23,848 nt of DNA from Methanobacterium petrolearium (lineage in GTDB: Archaea > Methanobacteriota > Methanobacteria > Methanobacteriales > Methanobacteriaceae). The notes below the pieces were generated by a model, which was given only the letters and a program-made list of their open reading frames with translations, was not told the DNA's origin and searched no databases. Both the position numbers and the translations under genes were made by a program. The stretch spans positions 1 through 23,848 of the forward strand of contig NZ_JAGGKL010000016.1 in the NCBI RefSeq assembly GCF_017873625.1, read 5' to 3'. Below, piece after piece: positions 1 through 7,295 of this stretch; within the stretch, counting starts at the first letter, position 1, and each line of letters begins with the position of its first letter.

Positions 1-2
1 GC

Positions 3-71
3 AATGGATACGCCCAAAGATACTATGCTACCAGTGGTAGCTCATCCGGAGCAGTAATTGCAAGTAACTAA
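3..71 (+). CDS. 3' end of an unidentified protein (partial)
   Basis: The third forward frame is open from the left edge and ends at TAA 69-71. It gives a 22-residue C-terminus containing NGYAQRYYAT and a Ser/Gly-rich stretch, ending in ASN. The composition (Tyr, Ser, Gly, small residues) resembles the end of an exported or cell-surface protein, but the fragment is too short to identify. A strong hairpin followed by T-rich DNA starts 36 bases after the stop, which supports a real gene end here. The other two frames stop earlier and look less protein-like. Confidence 0.5.
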   Translation, partial: NGYAQRYYATSGSSSGAVIASN

Positions 72-106
72 AACTATATGTGCTACATATGGGATCAAAC
101 TAGAAA

Positions 107-152
107 TTCAACAGTTACACGCCAAAAAACTGTTGAACAATTTTTCATTTTT
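107..152 (+). terminator. hairpin terminator of the left-edge gene
   Basis: A perfect 10-bp inverted repeat, TTCAACAGTT (107-116) and AACTGTTGAA (128-137), with an 11-nt loop, is followed by two T runs (CAATTTTTCATTTTT). The position just after the stop at 71 fits transcription termination. Archaeal termination relies mainly on the T tract; the stem is a bonus. No protein-like frame is convincing between 72 and 377. Confidence 0.6.
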
Positions 153-187
153 AATTATAAATCATTTTATCCATATTAAATTATTTT

Positions 188-260
188 TCCTGTTGGATAC
201 TTTACTAATGGTTCCTGTTGGATATTTTACTAATAGTCCTATTGGATACTCTACTAATAG
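188..260. repeat. three tandem copies of a 24-25 bp repeat
   Basis: The units start at 188, 213 and 237. Each reads approximately TCCTGTTGGATA, then two or three variable bases, then TACTAATAG. The copies differ by only a few substitutions. The repeat lies in a gene-free stretch between the left-edge gene and the PsbP-like gene. A 74-codon frame crosses it, but it has repetitive low-complexity sequence and no ribosome binding site, so it is not called as a gene. Confidence 0.75.
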
Positions 261-377
261 GTTAATTATATTGACTAGATGAAAAAAGTTATTTTAAATA
301 AAGGTAAATTATCATTTGATAAGATGGAATAAATCAGTTTAATAAAAAATAAATTCACTCCAATAATAAGAATATCG

Positions 378-414
378 TTTATATTAAAAAAGGTAATCAA
401 TTTAGTTGCGAGAG
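378..414 (+). promoter_or_regulatory. TATA box and ribosome binding site for the 421 gene
   Basis: TTTATATT at 378-385 fits an archaeal TATA box, which would place the transcript start near 405-410. GCGAGAG at 408-414 then serves as the Shine-Dalgarno, 6 nt before ATG 421. This argues against the TTG at 406, which would sit at or before the transcript start, and slightly against ATG 415. Confidence 0.45.
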
Positions 415-420
415 ATGCCT

Positions 421-903
421 ATGAAATTTTCTTACTTGCTTGTATTAATATTGATAATGTTATCAATCAGTGTTTCTGGATGCACAGACATTACAGGAAA
501 TAATGGTACAAATAAAAGTAGTACCGGCGGAACTTTTGAAAATATGTGGGTTAAATTTCACTACCCCTCTGAATTGGTTATTCTGGACAATTCCAACAAT
601 ACCACCTGTAAGATTGAGATATACAATAGTTCCAACACAGTAATAGAAAACATGGTTGGGGAGATATTTTACTACCAGGTTGATAAAATCGATCAAGAAT
701 CTTTTACAAAGGCTAAAAGAATTAGCATTGATGATAAATCCGGCATAAAGATTGAAGATGGACTACAGGTATGCTGTTATGTGTATCTTACTTCAGAATA
801 TACCGATGTAGAAACCATGATCTTGAACTTTGATGCCCATAATTACAGAGATGCTTATCAAAAAATCGCTGACACCATTGAAGTGAAAAAGATTCCCAGT
901 TGA
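421..903 (+). CDS. PsbP-like lipoprotein
   Basis: A 160-residue protein. It begins with a short basic end, a hydrophobic stretch (residues 4-19) and a lipobox-like SVSGC, so it is probably exported and lipid-anchored or membrane-tethered. A Gly/Asn/Ser/Thr linker leads to a domain starting VKFHYPSEL, the F-x-YP motif that opens PsbP-like domains. It resembles the other two anchored PsbP-like proteins in this window (938-1483 and 6730-7269) in layout: N-terminal anchor, YP-containing beta strand, about 120 residues of mixed alpha/beta. The start at ATG 421 is chosen from the GCGAGAG spacing; ATG 415 is possible. It converges on the neighbour ending at 938. Family assignment rests on motif and layout, and the molecular role in archaea is unknown. 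Confidence 0.75.
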   Translation: MKFSYLLVLILIMLSISVSGCTDITGNNGTNKSSTGGTFENMWVKFHYPSELVILDNSNNTTCKIEIYNSSNTVIENMVGEIFYYQVDKIDQESFTKAKRISIDDKSGIKIEDGLQVCCYVYLTSEYTDVETMILNFDAHNYRDAYQKIADTIEVKKIPS

Positions 904-937
904 ATTACAAAAAAGTAAAATCAATTAATAAAAAAAA

Positions 938-1483
938 TCAGTTTCCAGAATCTTCAGAAACATGGAAACTGTTGAGTATATGGTTTATATCATCTTCAAT
1001 GTCCTCCAGGGATCCTCCAGTTACAAAGGTAATGGTGTAGATGTAATCATCTTTTTGGAAAATAACCAGACTGACTTCTCCTAATTTTCCCCTTTCAGGA
1101 CCAGCCATTTCATCAATTAGCATCTCTTTGGTTTCAACACCATCAATGGTCCGGTTAGTTTCATTAACAAGTTTACCTGTATTGATGTAAACATTCTCGT
1201 TTTTAATCTGTTTCACTGAGGTTCCGTTAGCTGAGATCTTCCGTATTGTAACTACTGTACGCTTATCAGAATCACCAGTACCATTTTTTTCACCCTGAAT
1301 CAGCACACCTGCCTGGTGATCCTCAAATGTCCATCCATCAGGATAGTTAAAGGAAATTTCCATTTTATCATCATCTTTACTGGTGTAATGAGTTCCAGAA
1401 GTTAACACACTGTAGATCAATCCCAAAAAAATGATGACAACAATTGCCATGATAATAATCATTTTTTTATCCAAATTTAGCAC
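938..1483 (-). CDS. membrane-anchored PsbP-like protein
   Basis: A 181-residue protein starting at GTG 1483, with a strong AGGAGG (complement of 1492-1497) 8 nt upstream. Residues 8-29 (IIIMAIVVIIFLGLIYSVL region) form one transmembrane anchor. The outside domain opens with ISFNYPDGW, the hallmark F-x-YP-x-W of PsbP-like domains, and ends with a YIYTITFVT strand and a helix containing DINHILNSFHV, typical of the family's C-terminus. It is probably an extracytoplasmic domain tethered to the membrane. It converges with the 421-903 gene, with 34 bases between stops. It is a clear paralogue of 6730-7269. In archaea the family has no established function; no photosynthetic role is implied. Confidence 0.82.
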   Translation of the reverse strand: MLNLDKKMIIIMAIVVIIFLGLIYSVLTSGTHYTSKDDDKMEISFNYPDGWTFEDHQAGVLIQGEKNGTGDSDKRTVVTIRKISANGTSVKQIKNENVYINTGKLVNETNRTIDGVETKEMLIDEMAGPERGKLGEVSLVIFQKDDYIYTITFVTGGSLEDIEDDINHILNSFHVSEDSGN

Positions 1484-1690
1484 TTAAAAAGCCTCCTGTG
1501 ACGTATTATAACTATAACATTACATTAATTTCTTTATATTCAATTAAAATTTGTGAAATTTCTAATTTTTCAAAATATTAGATTTTAAATCCATATTTTT
1601 CTGCTATTCAATGGTTCAATATGAACAATGGAAAACTTTAATATTATCCATGAAACATAGTAAACCTTAAGAATTCATAGTTAAGTTTTG

Positions 1691-1738
1691 TATATAAAAT
1701 TGTATTTAATGTATATTTCTTAGAAAAATACTGGTGAT
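1691..1738 (+). promoter_or_regulatory. promoter and RBS of the HEPN-type gene
   Basis: TATATAAAA (1691-1699) is a good archaeal TATA box, predicting a start site near 1720. GGTGAT (1733-1738) is a methanogen-type Shine-Dalgarno 5 nt before TTG 1744, which supports that TTG start. The rest of the 1484-1743 gap is AT-rich with no gene seen. Confidence 0.5.
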
Positions 1739-1743
1739 GTAAA

Positions 1744-2253
1744 TTGGATAGAATTGATGATTTGTACTATCAGGGTCATCTTAAAAAAGTAGAACCTTCA
1801 CCCCTTAAAAGTGCATTATCCCTCAAAGAAGCCAAAATGTGGTTAAAAGAAGCTGAATTAACCTATTCAAATAGGTTTTATCGTTCAACAAGAATTTCTG
1901 TCTATTTTGCATTCCTTCATGCAACCCGGGCAGTTTCCCTGAGGGATGGTGTTATTGAAACTGAATCCCATTATTTAATTGATTATCTTAAGAAATACTG
2001 TTACGATAAAAGCCTTAAACAGGAATGTCTGGATATGCTAAATTACATTTTTGACATCCACTACCAGGACCAGCATCATTTCCAGAGCACCCGTAATCCA
2101 CTGGATATACAGCAAACCATCCGGTACTGTCATGTTTTTATAAAAAATATCGAAGTTTGCCTGGAAAAAACAGACAAATTACCCAAATCAGCTATAAAGA
2201 ATGCCATTCGAGAAAAAGAACTTGATAAACCTGAATTTCTTCATAAAGAATAG
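1744..2253 (+). CDS. HEPN-domain protein, UPF0332-like
   Basis: A 169-residue soluble helical protein, TTG start chosen from GGTGAT 5 nt upstream. Residues about 27-65 show the pattern of the UPF0332 branch of HEPN proteins: an EAKxWLKEAELTY helix, then RFYRSTRISVYFAFLHATRAV, then the SHYLIDYLKKY helix. HEPN proteins are four-helix bundles that often act as RNases in toxin-antitoxin pairs with a nucleotidyltransferase (MNT) partner. No MNT gene lies next to it, and the usual R-x4-6-H catalytic motif is not obvious, so an RNase activity is not claimed. It could be a regulator or a solo relic of such a pair. It stands alone between its own promoter and a repeat array. Confidence 0.7.
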   Translation: MDRIDDLYYQGHLKKVEPSPLKSALSLKEAKMWLKEAELTYSNRFYRSTRISVYFAFLHATRAVSLRDGVIETESHYLIDYLKKYCYDKSLKQECLDMLNYIFDIHYQDQHHFQSTRNPLDIQQTIRYCHVFIKNIEVCLEKTDKLPKSAIKNAIREKELDKPEFLHKE

Positions 2254-2266
2254 TTGTTCCATTGAA

Positions 2267-2345
2267 CTATTATCTCTGTAGATTATTATCTCTGTAAACT
2301 GTTATTTTTGTAAACTATTATCATAGTAAACAATTAACTGTAGTA
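2267..2345. repeat. degenerate short repeats upstream of the main array
   Basis: Four imperfect units of about 16-20 bases follow each other. They share TATTAT or TGTTAT, then a few variable bases, then GTAAAC or GTAGA. They lie directly before the regular array at 2371 and may be a worn relative of it. They are too diverged for exact boundaries. Confidence 0.4.
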
Positions 2346-2370
2346 ATTATTAGCACTATAAAATTGAAAT

Positions 2371-2481
2371 GTTAACTATTGATGTAAAATGAGTTAACTA
2401 TTATGTAAAATGAGTTAACTATTGATGTAACAATGAGTTAACTATTGATGTAACAATGAGTTAACTATTGATGTAAAATGA
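2371..2481. repeat. five tandem copies of a 21-23 bp repeat
   Basis: Units start at 2371, 2393, 2414, 2437 and 2460. The consensus is GTTAACTATTGATGTAA, then AATGA or CAATGA. Copies differ mainly by one base inserted or lost, and the second copy lacks a G. Each begins with the palindrome GTTAAC. There are no unique spacers, so this is not a CRISPR. It lies between convergent genes ending at 2253 and 2493. Confidence 0.9.
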
Positions 2482-2492
2482 GTTCATATAGT

Positions 2493-2696
2493 TCAGTCCT
2501 CATTTTTCTTGTTTTTCTTTAAATCCAGAACATCGTTGTAGATATCAATCCATATTTTATCAATACCACTGGGTTCCTGGTTCTTATTCAATGCTTCAAT
2601 CTTCTTTTCAATGACTTCAATGTCACCTTCACGCATTAATTCATCGAATTTTCGTTGAACCCGCTCAATATCTTTTTTAAGATAGTTATCAGACAT
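2493..2696 (-). CDS. 67-aa coiled-coil protein of unknown function
   Basis: A small, highly charged helical protein. Residues 5-40 (LKKDIERVQRKFDEL... and EVIEKKIEALNK) have heptad-like spacing of hydrophobic residues, suggesting a coiled coil. A second helix with IWIDIYNDVLDLKKNKK ends it. ATG 2696 is preceded by AGGAG with 9 nt spacing. There is no signal peptide or metal motif. I do not recognise the family. It could be a small adaptor or dimerising protein. It ends next to the tandem repeat array and has no clear operon partner. Confidence 0.6.
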   Translation of the reverse strand: MSDNYLKKDIERVQRKFDELMREGDIEVIEKKIEALNKNQEPSGIDKIWIDIYNDVLDLKKNKKNED

Positions 2697-3108
2697 TAAA
2701 AATGGCTCCTAATTTAGTTAATGTTATATTATTAGTTTTTATTGTATAAATTCATTTTCAGGTCAAGATTTTTTTAGACTATGTGAAACTGTTCCTGAAC
2801 AAGATAGGTATGTGAAAGTTCAACAATCCACCAAAGTTCTATTAAGATATAGCACATGAAATTACATTGGAAAACGCATATGAATATCTAGAATCTGGAT
2901 TAGTGATTTTTCATTGATTAAGTCTCCTGCAATTTAATTGATAAACCCTGGTTTAATTCAATAAGTTATCCTTTTACTATTGAATATCTTTGTAGATTTT
3001 AACTTTAAATCACAGGATGCATGGAGGGCACTTAATCTGAAAGTGAGCATAATAACAGTTACTGATGTAAATGGGTATATTTTTAACTTATGCTGATGGT
3101 TAATAATG
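2697..3108. other. gene-free gap with possible protein remnants
   Basis: No complete gene was found in these 412 bases. Three short forward-strand stretches read like protein: one from about 2775 containing CETVPEQDRYVKVQQS, one from about 2850 containing EITLENAYEYLESG, and one from 2979 (TTG) to 3093 containing QDAWRALNLKVSIITV. They are in different frames, broken by stops and lack ribosome binding sites. They may be decayed gene pieces or chance. The left end holds the promoter region of the 2696 gene. Confidence 0.25.
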
Positions 3109-3765
3109 TTAGGGATGTTTATTTTTAACTTCCAGATGCCCACCACAATCACATTCAAGGGAAAAATCTTCCGGGGATTCTCCATTCTGGAGCTGGTAGT
3201 ATCCGCCACATTGATCACAAACCAGAAATTTTTGATTCTTTTTAGCTGGTTTAATGGTGTTTTTTGAACTTTTTTTGGAAGATTTATCTAGAAAACCACC
3301 CAGATCTTTCATCAAACCTCTACCAGTTTTTTCAACATCCTGCATTATATTCATACCAGTTTCTTTAAGATCTTCCATAGGATCTTCTTCTTTTGCTGCC
3401 GAAGTTCTGGTAGTTGAAGTACCCTGGGGCACATCAGTTATTTTGGTACCAGTTTGAATTGTGGATTTAGGAGGTTGGTATTCGTAGACATTAACACCAC
3501 ACTCAGTACAAAAACGGGTTCCTGATTTAACCTCAGCGTTACACTTAGGACAAGTGGTTACTGGTTCGATTTTAGTTCCACACTCAGTACAAAATTTATC
3601 CTCTGGTTTTAATTCAACATTACAATTAGGACATTTTATCGGAGATTGATGGACTTCAACTTCTTCAGGTGTCTCTTCTATAGGATTTCCGCACTCTTTA
3701 CAGAATTTAGAGCCTGTTTGAATCTTGGCATTACAGTTACTGCAAACTTTAGGTTCATCTTCCAT
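3109..3765 (-). CDS. triple zinc-ribbon protein with C-terminal GYY module
   Basis: A 218-residue cytoplasmic protein. Three zinc ribbons lie in residues 1-95: CSNCNAKI...FCKECG, CPNCNVEL...FCTECG and CPKCNAEV...FCTECG, each C-x2-C paired with C-x2-C. A Pro/Thr/Ser linker and a helix (about residues 128-160, EDPMEDLKETG... and GLMKDLGGF) follow. The C-terminus (about 180-215) is a fourth metal module, LVCDQCGGYYQL...ESPEDF then ECDCGG. That module is also found alone in the 13496 and 14858 genes and fused to a membrane domain in the 13864 gene. Zinc-ribbon arrays usually mediate protein or nucleic-acid contacts; the partner is unknown. ATG 3765 is the only sensible start, though its RBS is weak. 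Confidence 0.82.
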   Translation of the reverse strand: MEDEPKVCSNCNAKIQTGSKFCKECGNPIEETPEEVEVHQSPIKCPNCNVELKPEDKFCTECGTKIEPVTTCPKCNAEVKSGTRFCTECGVNVYEYQPPKSTIQTGTKITDVPQGTSTTRTSAAKEEDPMEDLKETGMNIMQDVEKTGRGLMKDLGGFLDKSSKKSSKNTIKPAKKNQKFLVCDQCGGYYQLQNGESPEDFSLECDCGGHLEVKNKHP

Positions 3766-3899
3766 TTTATAAAACCCCTTAAAAATTTTCTTACTTAATA
3801 AATTTTTGAATTAATGAATTAAAAAAATTATCCATTCTTTTCATGGTTACAGTTAGATGAAGGATTTCTAAATATCTCCCCTTTTCATCCTTTTATTAA

Positions 3900-3998
3900 A
3901 TTTACTCTGATTAATTATATATGAGTAAATCTAAAATTTGTATAGGGAAATCTTAAATTCACTATTAAGATTAATGATGAGTTAATAGTCTTTATATC
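3900..3998 (+). promoter_or_regulatory. kinase promoter with two inverted repeats
   Basis: In the 311-base gap before the 4077 kinase there are two perfect inverted repeats: ATTTACTC (3900-3907) / GAGTAAAT (3923-3930), and AATCTTAA (3949-3956) / TTAAGATT (3965-3972). A TATA-like TTTATATC lies at 3991-3998, about 20 bases after the second repeat. The start site would be near 4022. The layout suggests operator sites for a dimeric regulator. They may also serve the divergent gene starting at 3765. Confidence 0.45.
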
Positions 3999-4076
3999 TA
4001 CTTTATGGTGATGATAACAATTTTTAATAAATTTGATTAATGTCTTCCAATAAAAAAAATTAAAAGGTTGATAATT

Positions 4077-6110
4077 ATGGTGGAAAGGTTAGCATCCAAA
4101 TCAACAATTCGATTTAAACCACTAATATTCGTAACCATGATTATCATTCTGGTATTGGCGGTTTTTCCTTTGTTATTTTGGAACACTGCAACTTCCTTAA
4201 CATATATGACAATTTTAATGCCATTATCAAGTTTTTTAACATTATCTTTGTTTGTTTACACTTCATGGTGGTCATATAACCATGATAAAACCATTTTCAG
4301 GGCCTGGACATTACTAACCATGGGAATAGGACTGTACTTCGGTGCTGATCTCCTTTATTTCATTTTTGAAAATATAAACAACATAACTGCAATATATACC
4401 ATAGCTAACACCATTTATCTGTTATCATATCCTCTAATGATCGGAGGAATACTTTCATTCCTTCGGGAACCATATAAAATCAGAATTAAAGCGTTATTAG
4501 ATGTTTTTATTGTTATGTTAGCTTCATTTTTTATAGTTTGGTTCCTTTTGGTATGGCCAGTTATGAAATCAAGTTATCCAGATTATGTGTCCATAATAAT
4601 ATCTATAACTTATCTATTTTTAGATCTTATACTGCTAACTGCCTATCTTACAGTGTTACTTGATGAAAATCGAAAAATAACAGAAGCACCCCTAATTTTA
4701 TTATCTCTGGGTATTTTCTTTCAAATTTTTGCAGACATGTTCTATGCCTATCACGCAGTTGAGCCTACCTTAATATACGAATGGTTATTCACTATTTTAT
4801 TTACTTCAAATGCGATATTTGCATCAGTAGCTGCTGTATCATTTTTAAAAAATGTTGACATAGATTTAAGGTCTTGGATATCCTATTATAAAGAATCAAG
4901 ATTTAGAAATGAATGGATTTCTTATTTACCATTAGTTCTGGTTCTTTTTACTTACAGTCTTCTGATTATCACCACACCAGATAAGGCATTGATCTGGGGT
5001 GTGGGAATCATAGTGGTACTGGTTGTGGTCAGGGAGATTGTATCATTAAATGAGATCAAAAAGGCCCAGATGGTCCTGAAAAGGAACAAAGAGTTAATTG
5101 CAAGTAGGGAGGAACAGCTTTCTTTCATAACTACCAACATGCTGGATCTTATCACTGAATCAGATGAAAATGGTGTTTTCAAATATGTAAGCCCTTCATC
5201 TAATCAACTCTTGAATATTCCTCCTGAGAATCTGTTAGGAGAATCGTTATATCAATATATCCATCCACAAGATCTTGAAAAAGTAACTGAATCTCTTAAA
5301 AGTTCTGCGAAGCTGGGTTCCAGTGTAAGACTACGGTATCGTCATAAAAACTCCCAAGATGGTTATATGTGGATGGAAACTATTGGAAAACCCGTTTATG
5401 AGAATAATGAGTTTAAAGGATTTATTTATAGTAACAGGGATATCACAGAACAGAAAAAAGCTGAAAAATTTGTTAAAGATTCATTGAATGAAAAAGAAAC
5501 TCTTTTAAGAGAAATACATCATCGAGTTAATAACAATCTGCAGATCATCTCCAGTCTGTTAAGTTTACAATCCCGAAATCTGGTGGATGAGAAGGATCGT
5601 GAACTTTTCACAGAAAGTCAGAACCGGGTGCGGTCCATGGCCATGATCCATGAAAAACTGTATCAATCAGAGAATTTAAGTTCCATCAAATTCTCGGATT
5701 ATGTTAAAACTCTTCTGGATACTTTAATCTACGATGCCTCCCCTAATCTATCTAACATCAATATAGACCTGGATGTTGGTGATATTGAACTTAATCTTGA
5801 GACCTCGGTCCCGTGTGGTCTTATCATTAATGAACTGGTTTCTAACTCCCTGAAACATGCCTTTCCAAAAGGATCTGAAGGCACTATAACCATTAAAATG
5901 CGGGCTGAAAATGATAAGTATGTATTTTTTGTATCAGATGATGGTGTGGGATGTGTTCAACAAGGTGATATGGAAAATAACTCTAAACTTGGTTTAAATT
6001 TAGTTAATTCCCTTATAAAACAATTGGATGGCACAATTGAGGTTTTAGAAGGTCAAGGTACTGCATATAAAATAACATTTCATGAGTTGGAATACCCGAA
6101 AAGGATATGA
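4077..6110 (+). CDS. membrane-bound PAS sensor histidine kinase (HisKA_2 type)
   Basis: A 677-residue kinase. Residues about 12-325 hold roughly ten hydrophobic helices forming a membrane sensor of no named family that I recognise. A single PAS domain follows (about 345-465, ending NRDITEQKKAE). The dimerisation/phosphoacceptor region has the HisKA_2 motif REIHHRVNNNLQ with His481/482. The ATPase domain carries the N box (CGLIINELVSNSLKHAF), the G1 box (SDDGVGC) and the G2 region (LGLNLVNSLIKQLDG), so all key motifs are present. It should autophosphorylate and pass the phosphate to a response regulator; the only free receiver nearby is at 17190. ATG 4077 is chosen because AAAGG lies 9 nt upstream; TTG 4068 abuts that site. 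Its stop is 2 bases from the convergent TPR gene. Confidence 0.88.
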   Translation: MVERLASKSTIRFKPLIFVTMIIILVLAVFPLLFWNTATSLTYMTILMPLSSFLTLSLFVYTSWWSYNHDKTIFRAWTLLTMGIGLYFGADLLYFIFENINNITAIYTIANTIYLLSYPLMIGGILSFLREPYKIRIKALLDVFIVMLASFFIVWFLLVWPVMKSSYPDYVSIIISITYLFLDLILLTAYLTVLLDENRKITEAPLILLSLGIFFQIFADMFYAYHAVEPTLIYEWLFTILFTSNAIFASVAAVSFLKNVDIDLRSWISYYKESRFRNEWISYLPLVLVLFTYSLLIITTPDKALIWGVGIIVVLVVVREIVSLNEIKKAQMVLKRNKELIASREEQLSFITTNMLDLITESDENGVFKYVSPSSNQLLNIPPENLLGESLYQYIHPQDLEKVTESLKSSAKLGSSVRLRYRHKNSQDGYMWMETIGKPVYENNEFKGFIYSNRDITEQKKAEKFVKDSLNEKETLLREIHHRVNNNLQIISSLLSLQSRNLVDEKDRELFTESQNRVRSMAMIHEKLYQSENLSSIKFSDYVKTLLDTLIYDASPNLSNINIDLDVGDIELNLETSVPCGLIINELVSNSLKHAFPKGSEGTITIKMRAENDKYVFFVSDDGVGCVQQGDMENNSKLGLNLVNSLIKQLDGTIEVLEGQGTAYKITFHELEYPKRI

Positions 6111-6112
6111 AA

Positions 6113-6601
6113 TTAGGGTTTTTCCTCTTTAAGGAAATCCATGAGAATTTTTTTATTGGTCTGGGCATTGATATCATCAGGATCTATTTTAAGTGCTTCT
6201 TCAAAGCATTTCAGTGCTTCTTCATGTTTACCAAGATTCCCCAGAGCCGCACCCTTATTGGTCAGGGCAACTGTATTTTTAGGGTCTAATTGAAGGGCTT
6301 CCTGGAAACATTCCACAGCATCGTTAAACATTTGAAGTTCGTAATAAACCGTGCCCTTGTTAATCCAGGGATTGAGATTGTCAGGTTCAATTGATATGCC
6401 TTTATCAAAGGCTTTCAGTGATTCTTCATGTTGTCCCATGGCCTTTAAAACATTACCTTTATTATTCCATGCCTCTAAAAACTTAGGATCCTCGTCTAAG
6501 GCATGTTCATAACGTTTAAGAGCCTCTTCAAACTGGCCGTTGTTAAAAAATAATATTCCTTCATTATTCCATTGACCTGCTTTTTTATTCTGAGAAGACA
6601 T
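6113..6601 (-). CDS. tetratricopeptide repeat (TPR) protein
   Basis: A 162-residue protein made almost entirely of four TPR units of 34 residues, each with the W/A-NKG...G..EEAL..F..AL..DP pattern (for example AWNNKGNVLKAMGQHEESLKAF and ALTNKGAALGNLGKHEEALKCF). TPRs are helix pairs that bind partner proteins or peptides. There is no signal peptide or membrane segment, so it is cytoplasmic. AAGAGGT lies about 8 nt before ATG 6601. The gene converges on the 4077 kinase with only two bases between stops. Such short TPR proteins are common in Methanobacterium and Methanosarcina; the partner cannot be told from sequence. Confidence 0.88.
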   Translation of the reverse strand: MSSQNKKAGQWNNEGILFFNNGQFEEALKRYEHALDEDPKFLEAWNNKGNVLKAMGQHEESLKAFDKGISIEPDNLNPWINKGTVYYELQMFNDAVECFQEALQLDPKNTVALTNKGAALGNLGKHEEALKCFEEALKIDPDDINAQTNKKILMDFLKEEKP

Positions 6602-6729
6602 ATTTTTTACCTCTTAATCTGTCAATTAAATCTTTTAATTAAATATAGTAGATTAACTTTAATAGATTCTGATGACGATTTTTTTAAAAATTTGATAAGA
6701 AACATTATAATCGGAGTTTGCCTGTGTCT

Positions 6730-7269
6730 TTAATTGAAATTTGATGAGTAATCTTTAATTTTAATGGAATTAATCAACGTATTCATAGCAGGTTCCACCA
6801 TTTTTTCATAATAATTTTCAGAGACTTCCTTTGAACTTATGATGTAGGTCTGATTATATTTGGAAAATGTAACCAGTGAATAAACGTATATGGGGCCAGT
6901 AAAGAGCGTATCGCTACTACCAGTATTTATATAAACCAATCTAATTCCTTCTTCACCATCAACAGTCACAGGTTCATTTTTTAGTACCTTAAACCGAGGA
7001 TATTTTGAGGGGTAATTGTTAACGTATCCATTTACCACTTCTTGAGGTGAAACTTCCGTAGAAGTTATGGCAATTATGGTTGTATTATTATGTACAGGTT
7101 GGAGGCCGGTCAAGGTGTCTGACTGAGTTGTATCAACCACAGTCCAGTTTTCAGGGATCGTGAATTTGAGCATGCTGTTTTCAAATTCATCCTCAATTAA
7201 AGAGTAACCCACAGCAACCACTATGCAGGTTACGATAAGCCCTACAATGATTTTATCGTTTAAATTTAT
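6730..7269 (-). CDS. membrane-anchored PsbP-like protein with apparent ATA start
   Basis: From GTG 7221, the first standard start codon, the protein is 163 residues and begins inside a hydrophobic segment. The same frame stays open upstream and encodes NLNDKIIVGLIVTCIVVAVGYS, a full anchor matching the MLNLDKK...IYS anchor of the paralogue at 938-1483. Starting at ATA 7269 (complement of 7267-7269) gives 179 residues, against 181 in the paralogue. GGGGGT lies 6 nt before that ATA. The domain begins LKFTIPENWTV and ends in an MNTLINSIKI helix, as in PsbP-like proteins. An alternative is TTG 7283 with AGGAG 7 nt upstream, which needs one extra G in the G5 run (complement of 7277-7281). Its RBS region overlaps the stop of the upstream gene (7294-7968), so the two form an operon. 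Confidence 0.72.
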   Translation of the reverse strand: MNLNDKIIVGLIVTCIVVAVGYSLIEDEFENSMLKFTIPENWTVVDTTQSDTLTGLQPVHNNTTIIAITSTEVSPQEVVNGYVNNYPSKYPRFKVLKNEPVTVDGEEGIRLVYINTGSSDTLFTGPIYVYSLVTFSKYNQTYIISSKEVSENYYEKMVEPAMNTLINSIKIKDYSSNFN

Positions 7270-7295
7270 CTTATAACCCCCAAAATAAAACTCCT
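7270..7295 (-). promoter_or_regulatory. ambiguous translation start region of the PsbP-like gene
   Basis: Read on the minus strand: AGGAG (complement of 7291-7295, overlapping the upstream stop codon), 7 nt, TTG (7283-7281), a G5 run, TTATAAG, then ATA (7269-7267). The AGGAG-TTG pair opens a frame that stops after five codons. One more G would join it to the PsbP-like frame. Without it, the run itself can act as a GGGGGT ribosome binding site for ATA. Confidence 0.5.

Noticed and set aside
58..282. 74-aa forward reading frame
   Set aside because: It crosses a terminator hairpin and a tandem repeat, has repetitive low-complexity sequence and no ribosome binding site.
2371..2481. CRISPR array
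   Set aside because: Units are directly contiguous, 21-23 bases, with no unique spacers; this is a simple tandem repeat.
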